Origin: Acidobacteriota bacterium
GTDB lineage: Bacteria > Acidobacteriota > Terriglobia > UBA7540
Assembly: GCA_003225365.1 (NCBI GenBank)
Contig: QHZN01000078.1
Span: 1 to 39,497, forward strand
Direction of reading: 5' to 3'
DNA: 39,497 nt
In this document: positions 15,144 to 25,215 of the stretch, one piece after another
How positions within the stretch are numbered: the stretch's first letter is position 1
Layout of the letters: each line of letters begins with the position of its first letter
Translations under genes and position numbers: made by a program
The notes under the pieces: generated by a model
Told to the model about the DNA's origin: nothing
The model's database searches: none
Seen by the model: only the letters and a program-made list of their open reading frames with translations

Positions 15144-18100
15144 ATGCTTACCCGAACGACCATCAAAGAAATAATTGTTACCGTAGCAGTTTGGGGCTGT
15201 GGTTTAGGTTTTCACATGCTCCAGCCTTTGGCTCAATCACAGGCCGTTTCTGGCGAACAAACCAAAGTTGAATCGCGAATTGATTTTGCCAAAGACATTC
15301 AGCCGATCTTGCAGGCAAACTGTTACAAGTGTCACGGGCCCAATGCACAGTTGAGCGGCCTTCGGCTCGACTCAAAACAAGCGGCGATCGCCGGTGGCAG
15401 CCTGGGTAAGGACATCGTTCCCGGCAAAGCCTTCGCAAGTCCATTATATGGACGCGTCGCGGGGCTTGGCGGAGTGACGCGAATGCCCATGGGCGAGAAG
15501 CCGCTTCCCGACGCCCAAGTTGAACTGATCCGGCTATGGATTGACCAGGGCGCGGAATGGCCGGACGAGCCAAATTACAAACCAGTGGGGGTCAAGAAAT
15601 TCTGGGCCTTTATTCCTCCCGAACTGCCCCGAGTTCCAGAGGTCAAGAATTCCAAATGGCCGCACAACTCGATCGACCACTTCATCCTGGCCAGGCTCGA
15701 AAAGGAAGGGCTTGCCCCTTCGAGGCCGGCGGACCGCGTGACTTTGCTGCGGCGGCTAAGCCTTGATTTGATCGGACTTCCGCCAACTCCCGACGAAGTG
15801 GATGCATTCGTTGCCGACCAGAGCAAGAACGCATACGAAAAACAAGTTGAACGGCTTTTGCGCTCACCGCATTACGGAGAGCGATGGGGCCGCCTGTGGC
15901 TCGACGCGGCACGATATGCGGATTCCGACGGATTCGAGAAAGATAAACAGCGGCAGGTCTGGTTTTTTCGGGACTGGGTAATTAGCGCGCTGAATCGCGA
16001 CCTTCCATACAACGAGTTTGTCATCGAGCAAATCGCGGGCGACATCCTGCCCCACCCTACGCAGGATCAAATCGTTGCCACCGGCTTCTTGCGCAATTCG
16101 ATGATCAACGAAGAAGGCGGCGTCGATCCCGAACAGTTTCGCATGGAAGCCATGTTTGATCGCATGGACGCTATCGGTAAGGGGATTCTCGGAATCACCA
16201 TTCAGTGCGCCCAGTGCCACAACCACAAGTTCGACCCCCTGACGCAGGAAGAGTACTACCGAATGTTTTCCTTCCTCAACGACACGCATGAAGCCAACAT
16301 GGCTGCCTATACGCCCGCGGAGCAAATGAAGCGCGCCGAGATTTTCCGGAAGATCCGCGAAATCGAAGGGACGCTTCAACATCGTAATCCGGATTGGCAA
16401 AAGCGAATGTCGCGCTGGGAAGCGCAGATGAAGGAAGGACAGCCGGCGTGGACGGTACTTCGGCTTACTCCGGAGGCCATTTCGACAGGCGGACAAAAAT
16501 ATCAGGCTCAAGAAGATGGCTCGTTTCTTATTCAGGGGTACGCTCCGACCAAGCATCGTGTCAAGCTGGTTGCGAAAACTGAAATCGGTCAGATCACGGC
16601 CATCCGACTCGAGCTCATGAACGATTCGAATCTTCCCCTGGGCGGACCAGGACGATCCATCAAAGGAACTTGTGCGTTGACCGAGTTTGAGGTTGAAGCC
16701 GCGCCAGCCAACAATCCGGAGAAAGTAACCAAAATCAAAATCTTGAAAGCCACCGCCGATGTGAACCCATCAGAAAGGGAGCTCGATCCAATCTTTGACG
16801 ATAAAACCGGCAAGCGCCGGGTGACTGGGCCAATTGAATTTGCCATCGACGGCAAGGATGAGACAGCATGGGGAATCGATGCGGGCCCGGGACTGCGCAA
16901 TCAGCCACGGAAAGCCGTGTTCCTTGCCGAACAACCGATCTCGAATCCCGGCGGCACATTGCTCGCGATCTACCTTACTGAGGATCATGGCGGCTGGAAC
17001 AGCGATGACAACCAAAACAACAATCTCGGAAGGTTCCGGCTGTCGATTACCGATACGCCGGGGGCAACGGCGGATCCGTTACCTCAAAACGTTCGCGACA
17101 TCCTGAGCATCCCCCCCGACAAGAGAACACCGGAGGAAGTCCAAGCCGTCTTCAGCTTTTGGCGCACCACGGTTCCGGAATGGAAGGAGGAAGACGACAA
17201 AATTGCCAAGCTTTGGGCTGAGCACCCCGAAGGCTCATCCCAGCTCGTGCTCAGGCAACGCGAGGAGTCGCGCGAGACTCACCTGTTGACCCGCGGAGAT
17301 TTTCTCAAGCCGGCGCAGGCGGTCATGCCTGGAGTCCCGGCCTTTCTGCATCCGCTGCCGCATGATTCCTCCTGGAAGAATGGCCAACCGACTCGTCTGA
17401 CCTTTGCCGAGTGGCTTGCGGATCGAAATTCGCCGACCACGGCGCGGTCGATTGTGAACCACATTTGGCAAGCTTACTTCGGCATCGGCATCGTGGCCAC
17501 GTCGGAAAATCTGGGAACACAGTCTGAACCGCCGTCGCATCCCGAACTGCTCGATTGGCTCGCCGTTGAATTCATGGATCACCAATGGAGCCTGAAGAAT
17601 TTGCAACGGATGATCGTGACGTCGGCAACCTACCGGCAGACCTCCAAAGTGACGCCCGAGCTTTACGAACGCGACCCATACAATCGCCTGCTGGCGCGGG
17701 GGCCAAGATTCCGTGTAGACGCCGAAGTCGTGAGAGACATTGATCTCACCGTCAGCGGTCTGTTGAATCCCAAGATTGGCGGCCCCAGCGTCTTCCCCCG
17801 AGCGCCGGACTTTTTGTTTGTTCCACCGGTAAGTTACGGGACGAAGCCCTGGAAGGAATCCATCGGTGCAGAACGGTACCGGAGAGCCATTTACACTTTT
17901 CGATACCGTTCGGTTCCTTATCCCATGCTGCAGGTATTCGACAGCCCTAACGGAGATTCATCGTGCGTGCGCCGCGCGCGTTCAAACACGCCTCTTCAGG
18001 CGCTGACGCTTTTGAACGAACCAATTTCGGTTGAGGCAGCAACGGGACTGGCTGAAAAAGCGCTATTGAGTGGCGCGCGCACCGACGAACAAAGGCTGAG

Positions 18101-18344
18101 GATTGCTTTCCGGCGCTGCCTGGGCCGGAAGCCCACGCCTGAAGAAACCTCTGAACTGCTCGCGTACCTGCATAAAGAGGCTCAGCGGTTTTCGGATGGA
18201 AGCCTGAATTCCTGGGACTTGCTGGGCGCAAATCCATCCCTTGCTGGGCTGCTGCCCAAGGGAATTACTGCAGCTCAACTTGCGGGATGGACTTCGCTCT
18301 CCCGTGTTTTGCTGAATTTGGATGAAACGATGACCAAGGAATAG
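15144..18344 (+). CDS. PSCyt1-DUF1549-DUF1553 (PSD1) protein
   Basis: A 1066-residue exported protein of the 'PSD1 and planctomycete cytochrome c domain' family. A signal peptide (about residues 8-35) precedes a cytochrome-c-like PSCyt1 domain with heme motif Cys60-Tyr-Lys-Cys63-His64 and the family's DIQPIL and GLRLDS signatures. DUF1549 follows ([49 protein letters not shown]) with a second CAQCH motif (Cys355, His359) in [16 protein letters not shown] middle beta-rich region (about 430-650) leads to DUF1553 ([38 protein letters not shown]). Length and order are normal for the family. Its biochemical role is unproven; genomic pairing with DUF1501 proteins and polysaccharide loci suggests an envelope oxidative step. 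It is followed 19 bases later by the DUF1501 gene. Confidence 0.93.
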   Translation: MLTRTTIKEIIVTVAVWGCGLGFHMLQPLAQSQAVSGEQTKVESRIDFAKDIQPILQANCYKCHGPNAQLSGLRLDSKQAAIAGGSLGKDIVPGKAFASPLYGRVAGLGGVTRMPMGEKPLPDAQVELIRLWIDQGAEWPDEPNYKPVGVKKFWAFIPPELPRVPEVKNSKWPHNSIDHFILARLEKEGLAPSRPADRVTLLRRLSLDLIGLPPTPDEVDAFVADQSKNAYEKQVERLLRSPHYGERWGRLWLDAARYADSDGFEKDKQRQVWFFRDWVISALNRDLPYNEFVIEQIAGDILPHPTQDQIVATGFLRNSMINEEGGVDPEQFRMEAMFDRMDAIGKGILGITIQCAQCHNHKFDPLTQEEYYRMFSFLNDTHEANMAAYTPAEQMKRAEIFRKIREIEGTLQHRNPDWQKRMSRWEAQMKEGQPAWTVLRLTPEAISTGGQKYQAQEDGSFLIQGYAPTKHRVKLVAKTEIGQITAIRLELMNDSNLPLGGPGRSIKGTCALTEFEVEAAPANNPEKVTKIKILKATADVNPSERELDPIFDDKTGKRRVTGPIEFAIDGKDETAWGIDAGPGLRNQPRKAVFLAEQPISNPGGTLLAIYLTEDHGGWNSDDNQNNNLGRFRLSITDTPGATADPLPQNVRDILSIPPDKRTPEEVQAVFSFWRTTVPEWKEEDDKIAKLWAEHPEGSSQLVLRQREESRETHLLTRGDFLKPAQAVMPGVPAFLHPLPHDSSWKNGQPTRLTFAEWLADRNSPTTARSIVNHIWQAYFGIGIVATSENLGTQSEPPSHPELLDWLAVEFMDHQWSLKNLQRMIVTSATYRQTSKVTPELYERDPYNRLLARGPRFRVDAEVVRDIDLTVSGLLNPKIGGPSVFPRAPDFLFVPPVSYGTKPWKESIGAERYRRAIYTFRYRSVPYPMLQVFDSPNGDSSCVRRARSNTPLQALTLLNEPISVEAATGLAEKALLSGARTDEQRLRIAFRRCLGRKPTPEETSELLAYLHKEAQRFSDGSLNSWDLLGANPSLAGLLPKGITAAQLAGWTSLSRVLLNLDETMTKE

Positions 18345-18363
18345 AAGGTCCGAAGGAGCAGCC

Positions 18364-19806
18364 ATGAATTGCCAGGATTATCTTTACGAAGGCCTGGAAC
18401 CCAAGGATGTGGCGAGGCGATGGTTCTTGGAGCGTTGTGCCGTTGGGCTGGGTGGGATTGCCTTGAGTCAATTGCTTGGCGAGGCGGGATTGGCCTTCGC
18501 CGAACCTTTAACAGTCGTCGATCCTTTAGCCCCCAGGAAACCACCACTGGTTCCAAAGGCCAAGCGAGTCATTTTTCTTTTCATGGCCGGTGCTCCCAGC
18601 CACCTGGAATTGTTTGATAATAAGCCCCAGCTGGCCAAGTTCGACGGAACACTTCCTCCTCCTGAGCTGCTGAAGGGATACCGCGCGGCATTTATCAATC
18701 CAAACTCCAAACTGCTCGGACCGAAGTTCAAATTCGCCAAATACGGTCAGAGCGGCGCTGAGCTTTCTGAGCTGCTCCCTCACTTGGCTAAGGTCTCTGA
18801 CGACATCGCCATCGTCAAGTCGATGGTAACGGATGCCTTTAACCACGCCCCAGGGCAGCTCCTGATGAACACCGGCACGATGCAATTTGGCCGTCCCAGC
18901 ATGGGCGCATGGGTCACCTATGGTCTCGGCACGGAGTCGAAAGACCTCCCTGCGTTCGTGGTGTTCAGCTCAGGGAAGAAGGGGCCGAGCGGCGGGAATT
19001 CTTGCTGGGGAAGCGGCTTCTTGCCTACGCTGTATCAGGGCGTGCAATTTCGGAGCAGCGGCGACCCTGTGCTCTACCTCTCCAATCCGCCCGGAGTGGA
19101 CGCCGCTCTCCAGCGTGACACCATGGATTCCATCAAACGGATGGACCAGTTGCACATGGACTTGATGGGGGATCCCGAAATCGCGACCCGAATCAATTCC
19201 TATGAGATGGCTTTCCGGATGCAAACGAGCGCGCCGGAACTGATGGAATTGTCCCACGAAACGAAAGAGACCCTGGAGATGTACGGCGCGGAGTTGGGAA
19301 AGCCTTCTTTCGCGAACAACTGTCTGTTGGCGAGGCGGCTGGTGGAACGCGGAGTCCGCTTTGTTCAGCTGTACCACGAAGCTTGGGACCAGCACGACCA
19401 TCTTGTCGAGGATATCAAGGAAAATTGCAGGGACACGGACCAGGCATGCGCGGCGCTAATCAAGGACTTGAAGCAACGCGGCCTGCTCGAGGACACACTG
19501 GTGATCTGGGGCGGGGAGTTCGGACGCACTCCCATGGTGCAGGGCGGCAACAACGGCCGTGACCATCACCCCAACGCGTTCACGATGTGGCTGGCGGGCG
19601 GGGGCATCAAGCCCGGCATTACGCTCGGCGAAAGCGATGACTTGGGTTTCAACGTCACCAAAGACAAGGTTCACGTGCATGACCTTCATGCCACCATCCT
19701 GCAACTGCTTGGATTTGACCACAAGAAGCTCACTTACAAGTTTCAAGGTCGCGATTTTCGTCTAACAGACGTGCATGGAAACGTCGCGACCCAACTCTTG
19801 GGGTGA
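18364..19806 (+). CDS. DUF1501 family protein with Tat-like leader
   Basis: A 480-residue DUF1501 protein. This family has a sulfatase/alkaline-phosphatase-like fold, though its reaction is unknown. The leader [21 protein letters not shown] is a twin-arginine-type signal. The body shows [35 protein letters not shown], the conserved WGGEFGRTP and [17 protein letters not shown] near the C-terminus, and the end [20 protein letters not shown], all typical. A GAAGGAG ribosome site lies 6-7 bases before the ATG. It forms an operon with the DUF1549/DUF1553 gene (19-base gap), an arrangement repeated in Planctomycetes, Verrucomicrobia and Acidobacteriota genomes. Confidence 0.93.
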   Translation: MNCQDYLYEGLEPKDVARRWFLERCAVGLGGIALSQLLGEAGLAFAEPLTVVDPLAPRKPPLVPKAKRVIFLFMAGAPSHLELFDNKPQLAKFDGTLPPPELLKGYRAAFINPNSKLLGPKFKFAKYGQSGAELSELLPHLAKVSDDIAIVKSMVTDAFNHAPGQLLMNTGTMQFGRPSMGAWVTYGLGTESKDLPAFVVFSSGKKGPSGGNSCWGSGFLPTLYQGVQFRSSGDPVLYLSNPPGVDAALQRDTMDSIKRMDQLHMDLMGDPEIATRINSYEMAFRMQTSAPELMELSHETKETLEMYGAELGKPSFANNCLLARRLVERGVRFVQLYHEAWDQHDHLVEDIKENCRDTDQACAALIKDLKQRGLLEDTLVIWGGEFGRTPMVQGGNNGRDHHPNAFTMWLAGGGIKPGITLGESDDLGFNVTKDKVHVHDLHATILQLLGFDHKKLTYKFQGRDFRLTDVHGNVATQLLG

Positions 19807-20358
19807 GACCAGCTGCGGCGACCCCACGATCGAAAAAACGGGGCTCGCATCGCCAAGTTGGAAAAACTCAACATGGAGCAGAACCCGCGGCTGAAATTGA
19901 TCGCGGAACGAGTGCTGGCCGGGAAGAAGTTATCCGAAGCGCTGGCGGATGTGCCGCCAGGCTCGGTGCTCGATTTCAAGTTCTTCATCGCCCGTGTCGA
20001 ACCGATTCTGTCCGCTCCGGGGCCCGATGGCAAAGCCTGTGTCTTTCGCCATGCCAATCTCGTGATTTTCAAATTAAAGCCGCCTAATTCCGAGGGAGTC
20101 TTTTCAGAACGGAACAGCGGCGAGAACTACAAGTACGCCATGCGAGTGGTGGACATCAATAATCCGACCCTTAGCCTGATCCTGATCAAACCCACCCGGC
20201 CCACGGACTCGGGCGCGGATGTATCCGATTGTCTCGCTATGCACAACGGAGGGCAGCGCTGGCCGGGCAATGAATCCAGCCCGTAATACAAGACAATTTT
20301 GGATTGGATTCGGGGCGCTACTCTCGAGACCGTGCAGCAGAAAACGGCGTCCAAGTAG
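19807..20358 (+). pseudogene. Decayed cytochrome-like C-terminal domain
   Basis: The readable frame (ATG 19858 to TAA 20286, 142 residues) matches the C-terminal domain of a c-type-cytochrome-like family found with DUF1549/1553 genes: FFIARVEPIL, then ERNSGENYKYAMRVVDINNP, SLILIKPTRPTDS, HNGGQRWPGNESS. Three lesions are visible. The heme motif reads CVFRH instead of CxxCH (one base change, TGC to CGC). The TAA at 20284 sits where CAA or GAA is expected, and the same frame continues as YKTILDWIRGATLE to a TAG at 20356. The usual N-terminal part with a signal peptide is missing; the frame is merely open back to the DUF1501 stop. It could be cytoplasmic and translated, but not as a cytochrome. 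Confidence 0.7.
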
Positions 20359-20376
20359 GGTTGCGAATTCCGGCTT

Positions 20377-21396
20377 CTATCCCGCACCACCGCGTGAGAT
20401 CACGGTGATCGCGATGAGCAACACGGCAATGCCCGACCACCAGTAGGTGCGGGAGGCCCGGCTTGCCTGCGTCCACTCTCCCGTCACCGCTCCCCAGATA
20501 TTGGCCGTGATCACCGTCATGGTCATCAGCAATGGCCAGCCGACTACGCCCCCGAGAGCCCCCAAGTCCGCGGCACCTGCGCCATAAACAACGATGGCGC
20601 CAAACCAAAGCAGGGCCATTACGGATATGCCAGAGGCGTAGGAAAGGGTCTTTCCTCTTAAGAATCCGGTCCATGAATGGTTTTTGTTGAGGAGAAATAC
20701 ACAATACCCTGCGTTGGCGAGAAACCCCGCGCTAAGGGCCAGCGCCCAGACGGGATTCGCGCCCATGGTGGTTCCGGCTCCAGGCACTGAACGATCGACC
20801 AGTTCCTTGCCGAACACGAAACTGAAGTTGAGCATTGCGGAAAAAATTCCCGAAAGGACGCAAATGACCATTCCGACCGCGAAGCCGGACCTTGCCGTCT
20901 CTGTTGCGGGGGATTGGGTTTCCTTTTCCCGCTTTCGTCCGGCAATGGCCAGAGAAGCCAGCCCAAGGACAACGAGGATCGTTCCCGCCATCATGGCATA
21001 GCCTTGTCCGGTTAATAGCCGATCGGGATGAAGTACGGCCAATGGAAGAAGAGAACCGAGTGAGGCGGTAATTCCCAGCACGGTTGCATAGCCCAGGGCC
21101 ATGCCAATTCTCGAAACCCCCAATCCAAAGAACACCGAACCCACGCCCCAACCAAAGCCGAACCCCATGATTTTGATGAGAGCGCCCCACGAGCATTGCT
21201 CGATCAATACTCCGAGATTCGGGACCGTGGCAAAAGCCAGGGCCCACGGCAACACGACCATCGCGACCACCGAATACGCCAGCCAGATATTCTCCCAGCT
21301 CCAAGCCTTCATCCGCTTCATGGGCAGGATAAATGTTCCATTCAGGATGCCTCCCAAAAGCACACAGGACAGACCCGCAATGTGCAGGGAGCTCAT
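20377..21396 (-). CDS. rhaT: L-rhamnose-proton symporter-like (RhaT family) transporter
   Basis: A 339-residue inner-membrane protein with about ten transmembrane helices, of the drug/metabolite transporter superfamily RhaT type, which imports L-rhamnose with a proton in enterobacteria. Family marks: GGILNGTFILPMKRMKAWSWEN at the start, the glycine-rich GFGFGWGVGSVFFGLGVSRIG helix, GANPVWALALSAGFLANAGYC, and NIWGAVTGEWTQAS at the C-terminal end. Length is that of E. coli RhaT (344). The ATG at 21396 lies 5 bases after the stop of the sugar-isomerase-like gene, so the two form an operon. Homologues in Acidobacteriota may carry other deoxysugars or hexoses, so the substrate is inferred. Confidence 0.88.
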   Translation of the reverse strand: MSSLHIAGLSCVLLGGILNGTFILPMKRMKAWSWENIWLAYSVVAMVVLPWALAFATVPNLGVLIEQCSWGALIKIMGFGFGWGVGSVFFGLGVSRIGMALGYATVLGITASLGSLLPLAVLHPDRLLTGQGYAMMAGTILVVLGLASLAIAGRKREKETQSPATETARSGFAVGMVICVLSGIFSAMLNFSFVFGKELVDRSVPGAGTTMGANPVWALALSAGFLANAGYCVFLLNKNHSWTGFLRGKTLSYASGISVMALLWFGAIVVYGAGAADLGALGGVVGWPLLMTMTVITANIWGAVTGEWTQASRASRTYWWSGIAVLLIAITVISRGGAG

Positions 21397-21401
21397 CAGG
21401 G

Positions 21402-22247
21402 TTAGTCCTCACGGTCGGCAGAGCACAAGAAGTCCCGGAACAAAATCGTTTCGCTAATGTTATCGACCTCATTACAACCCATCCAGTCTACCCAAACGTA
21501 CTCCAGGACAAACCAACCCGGATAGTTCAGCCGCTTCATGGCCCGCAAAACCTGCCGGTAGTCGATGGTGTTTTCTTTGAAGGATGCTTGGATCTTACCC
21601 TTGCAGGCGCCTCGTACATGAAAATGCGAGGTGTGGGCGAGCAGCGGCTCGATTTCGTTGTCCGGAATGCCCTGATAGACAAAATGGGTGTAGTCGAGCG
21701 ACAGCGTCAATCCCGGCGCCATGCCGATGAGTTGCTTCACCTGGGCGGGCGTGGGAGTGATGCAGCCGATGTGAGCCTCCACTCCTAATGTAATCCCCAG
21801 TGTAGCGGCGGCTTCGGTCCGCCAGGAAAGCTCGTCAACGCAGCGCTTCAATGAATCTTCGTAAGTTTCGCCGGGAAAATGGACTCCGGGGAGAAGCGTC
21901 ACATGTTTTGCATTGCATCGGAGCGCGAACTCCAGTATTCGATGGAAAAACTCGGCAGCGTTTCGGCGTACTGAGGCCTCCGGGTGATTGACGGCGTATT
22001 CTTCAAACACTGTCCCCGGCTGGAGGAAGACGTCGGCGATGGCCAGGCCATTCGCCCGAAGCGCATCAGACACTCGGGTAGCGGACCGTGGGACATTGGA
22101 AAAAATCTCGTCCGGTCTCAGATGGGAACGTCCTGCAAAAATCCCGAGGTCCATTGCCTGCATGTTGATATCGCGAGCGAGCCGCAACGTCTGTTCCCAT
22201 TCCAGCTTCGGGAAGCTATAGTCCGCCGTGGCGAGTCTTAGGGTCAT
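21402..22247 (-). CDS. Sugar phosphate isomerase/epimerase (xylose-isomerase-like TIM barrel)
   Basis: A 281-residue TIM barrel of the AP-endonuclease-2 / sugar isomerase-epimerase family, probably cytoplasmic. Visible strands with metal-site acids: MDLGIFAG, HVTLLPGVHFPGE, TLGVEAHIG (Glu-x-His), LSLDYTHFVYQG (Asp-x-x-His), HFHVRGA and WFVLEYVWVDW. The ATG at 22247 is preceded by GGGAG at 4 bases. It is the first gene of an operon with the RhaT-like transporter, so it likely isomerises the imported sugar or a derivative; the exact reaction is not evident. Confidence 0.87.
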   Translation of the reverse strand: MTLRLATADYSFPKLEWEQTLRLARDINMQAMDLGIFAGRSHLRPDEIFSNVPRSATRVSDALRANGLAIADVFLQPGTVFEEYAVNHPEASVRRNAAEFFHRILEFALRCNAKHVTLLPGVHFPGETYEDSLKRCVDELSWRTEAAATLGITLGVEAHIGCITPTPAQVKQLIGMAPGLTLSLDYTHFVYQGIPDNEIEPLLAHTSHFHVRGACKGKIQASFKENTIDYRQVLRAMKRLNYPGWFVLEYVWVDWMGCNEVDNISETILFRDFLCSADRED

Positions 22248-22395
22248 AGGTCTCCCGACTTTTGATATTCAATTTCCGAGGGTCGTGGGGGCGAATCGGA
22301 ACTGTGAATCTAGCACAATCAAGGCGCCTTTTCCGCTGCGAAAGTTGGGCCAGTGTAGTACCTCTACAAGAATCTCCCACAGTATATTTGTGCGT

Positions 22396-22404
22396 TGGTA
22401 TAAT
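22396..22404 (+). promoter_or_regulatory. Extended -10 promoter in the divergent region
   Basis: TGGTATAAT (22396-22404) matches TGnTATAAT and faces the plus-strand gene at 22674. The 426-base divergent gap (22248-22673) otherwise shows only a short hairpin (GCTCG-TTAG-CGAGC-like, about 22490-22503) and no gene. Confidence 0.4.
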
Positions 22405-22673
22405 CATTGTTATCAATAAATGTATGTCTTCCTTTGGCCGGGCGATGCCTTGTCCTTGTATCTCCGACCGACTGAACACGCTTGGCTTGCTCGTTAGCGA
22501 GCGCTGCCGGCTGAGATCAAAATTGTCGAAATCTGTTCTAGCATTAAGCCCTGTGGCTGAAGTATTCTGCGGGCAATCAGAAGTGGTTTCAGAGACTTGG
22601 CTCATGCCGAGTCGCCGTTTGGCCGTCGCGTCGTTGGCGCTGGAGGAAGAGGATTGGCCCCTGCGCGCTCACT

Positions 22674-23403
22674 ATGAATAGACGCCGCTTCCTCGATCTT
22701 CTCGGGGTGACAGGTTCGATTGCCTGTGCTTCCTCAATCCAGTCCGCAAGGAACGTGGGACTCTCGGGCATGCCTTCGGCGCGCGCAATGACACCAGCGG
22801 CGAAGGATCGGAATCCCATTGCGATTCATCCTGAAAATCCCAAGTACTTTCTATTCCGTGGCAGGCCGCTTGTCCTGGTGGCCGCCACGGAACATAACGG
22901 CTCCGTGATCAACCGGCGATTCGATTTCACCCGCTATCTCGAGGAAGCCGCCCGCGTGCGGCAGACTGTCAGCCGGTTATTCCTGCTTTATCGTGAGCTT
23001 CAGTCGCCGCGCAATCCGTATTCTCCACTTAAACCCGAGTCACCAGATTTTGTTTCTCCTTATCCCCGGCAAGGGCCGGGGAAGGCCCTGGACGGGGAAC
23101 CGACGTACAACCTGGACGAGTGGAATCCAGAATACTTTGATCGCTTGCACCGGTTCCTCTCATCGGCGTCTTCCCTTGCCCGATTCAAGGCAATTTGGGA
23201 ACACTCAGGGAGTGGGTTGTTCCTGGGTTGTTTACAAAGTGCGCTTGAATCCGGAATCGGCTGGAAAGAATCCTGAGTTCGCCGTCCACAGCTTTGTTCC
23301 CGAGAATGTGGAAGCCCATGTCGAAGCCTGGGTCGTCAAGAGATGGTGGGAAGAAAGCTCGCGACCGATCGGCGAGGGCCAATACGGGAATGCGCCATCC
23401 TGA
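22674..23403 (+). pseudogene. Truncated Tat-exported glycosidase-like protein with unmatched 3' remnant
   Basis: The first 165 residues look like the N-terminal part of a TIM-barrel glycoside-hydrolase-like protein: a Tat leader NRRRFLDLLGVTGSIA, then IAIHPENPKYFLFRGRPLVL, EHNGSVINRRFDFTRYLEE and EWNPEYFDRLHRFLSSASSL. In such proteins the barrel with the catalytic glutamates follows. Here the frame degenerates after SSASSL and stops at 23276. A different frame from about 23195 to 23403 then encodes a protein-like tail (NPEFAVHSFVPENVEAHVEAW, KRWWEESSRPIGEGQ) that I do not recognise. The likely event is a large internal deletion joining the two ends, or a fusion of fragments of two genes. No catalytic residue pair remains. 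Confidence 0.65.
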
Positions 23404-23433
23404 TCGCGTGGCGAAGCGCAAAAGGAGCAGAGC

Positions 23434-25176
23434 GTGAAAACATTCAATCGTCGGTCTTTTATTGAGAAAGCCGGCTCAGGTCTGGCGTTGGGTTCGGTTC
23501 CATTGTCTGCGAATGCGAAGGGCAGTGTTCCATCAGACAAAAAATTGCCGGTGGCGAAGACTCTCTCCGGTCATGGTCCTGTGCGGAATGGAATTGAGCG
23601 CTGCGTGGCAGAATGGGAATTCGCGTCGGGCAAAGTGTATGCGGATCCTTTCAATGACGTTGAACTGGACGTGGTATTCACCGACACCCAAGGGAACGAC
23701 CAAAGGGTCCCGGCATTTTGGGCAGGGGAGCAGACCTGGCGAGTTCGATACTCCGCGCCGGCGCCGGGAATTTACACTTACCGAACTATTTCGAGCGACC
23801 CCTCGAACTCAGACCTGCACGGCCAATCCGGGAGATTCGAAGTATCCGCCTACCAGGGGGAGAATTCGCTCCGCAAACATGGCGCTCTCAAGATATCGAA
23901 AGACCAGAGACATTTTGAGCACGAAGATGGGACTCCGTTCTTCTGGTTGGGAGACACTTGGTGGATGGGCTTTTGCAGTCGTCTCAAATGGCCGGAGGAT
24001 TTTCAATTCCTGGTGGCTGACCGGCTCGCCAAGCGGTTCACGGTGGTCCAAATCATCGCTGGCCTTTATCCGGATATGCCGGCCTTCGACCCAAGAGGGG
24101 CGAATGAGGCCGGATTCCCCTGGGAGCAGGACTACAGACGCATCAATCCCCGCTATTTTGATATGGCCGATTTGCGCATTCAGTATCTTTCCGAGCATGG
24201 CCTGGTGCCTTGTATTGTGGCCTGTTGGGGTTATTTTCTGCCCATAATGGGGGTTGAGAGACTAAGAAAACATTGGAGGAATCTGATCGCCCGATGGGGA
24301 GCCTACTCGGTCGTCTGGTGCCTTGCCGGCGAGGGGGCGATGCCGTATTACCTCTCGAAAACCAAGACCGAAGATGCGGCCGCGCAAAAGAAAGGCTGGA
24401 CTGAAATCGGCCAGTTTGTCCGTAAGACCGATCCATACCATCGCCTCATCACCATCCATCCCACGGATAACTCGCGGAATCAATTGGAAGACGTTTCGGT
24501 TCTTGACTTCGAAATGCTTCAGACCGGACACAGTGATCGAAGGGCGATACCCAGGACCGTAGATTCTGTTGTGGCATCGCTTGCGAAGACCCCGCGCATG
24601 CCGGTCATCGTTGCCGAGGTTTGTTACGAAGGAATCATGGAAGCCAGCCGACAGGAAGTCCAAAGGTTCATGTTTTGGACATGCATGTTGAACGGCGTTG
24701 CGGGTCACACCTACGGCGCCAATGGCATCTGGCAAATCAACACGGCGGAGAAGCCCTTCGGCCCTTCACCCCACGGTCATTCCTGGGGCGACACGCCATG
24801 GGACGTTGCGGCGAGGCTGCCCGGATCGGGGCAGATTGGGTTGGGCAAAGAGCTGCTGATGCGTTACCCATGGTGGCGCTTTGAACCGCATCCGGACTGG
24901 GTCGAGCCGCATTGGAACAAGGATGATTACCACCTGCCATTCGCCGCGGGTATTCCGGAAGAAGTAAGATTCATTTTTGTGCCTCAATTTACTTTTGAGG
25001 CTCCGAAGATCAAGGGCATCGAATCGCGGATTAATTATCAGGCTACATTGGTCGAACCATTTTTCGGAAAACGAATCGAGCTGGGCAAAATAACGCCCGA
25101 TTCATCCGGTACGTGGCAACCGACTGTTTTGCCGAGCTTTGCGGATTGGGTGATCGTGCTTGAAAAGGTAAGCTGA
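23434..25176 (+). CDS. DUF5060-DUF4038 glycoside hydrolase (GH140-like)
   Basis: A 580-residue Tat-exported enzyme (NRRSFIEKAGSGLALGSVPL). Residues about 45-150 are a DUF5060 beta-sandwich (RCVAEWEFASGKVYADPFNDVE, PAPGIYTYRTISSD), and about 160-480 a DUF4038 TIM barrel (HFEHEDGTPFFWLGDTWWMG, KRFTVVQIIAGLYPD). Candidate catalytic acids are Glu300 in WCLAGEGAMP and Glu395 in VIVAEVCYEG, in the clan-A-like strand-4 and strand-7 positions. A C-terminal beta domain follows. The family includes GH140 apiosidases acting on rhamnogalacturonan II, but DUF4038 proteins are diverse, so the substrate is unproven. Start is GTG with AAAAGGAG at about 7 bases. Likely cotranscribed with the next gene (39-base gap). 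Confidence 0.87.
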   Translation: MKTFNRRSFIEKAGSGLALGSVPLSANAKGSVPSDKKLPVAKTLSGHGPVRNGIERCVAEWEFASGKVYADPFNDVELDVVFTDTQGNDQRVPAFWAGEQTWRVRYSAPAPGIYTYRTISSDPSNSDLHGQSGRFEVSAYQGENSLRKHGALKISKDQRHFEHEDGTPFFWLGDTWWMGFCSRLKWPEDFQFLVADRLAKRFTVVQIIAGLYPDMPAFDPRGANEAGFPWEQDYRRINPRYFDMADLRIQYLSEHGLVPCIVACWGYFLPIMGVERLRKHWRNLIARWGAYSVVWCLAGEGAMPYYLSKTKTEDAAAQKKGWTEIGQFVRKTDPYHRLITIHPTDNSRNQLEDVSVLDFEMLQTGHSDRRAIPRTVDSVVASLAKTPRMPVIVAEVCYEGIMEASRQEVQRFMFWTCMLNGVAGHTYGANGIWQINTAEKPFGPSPHGHSWGDTPWDVAARLPGSGQIGLGKELLMRYPWWRFEPHPDWVEPHWNKDDYHLPFAAGIPEEVRFIFVPQFTFEAPKIKGIESRINYQATLVEPFFGKRIELGKITPDSSGTWQPTVLPSFADWVIVLEKVS

Positions 25177-25215
25177 CCGCAATCGGAAAGCTGGCCCGAA
25201 TTCATACGTCTATCG

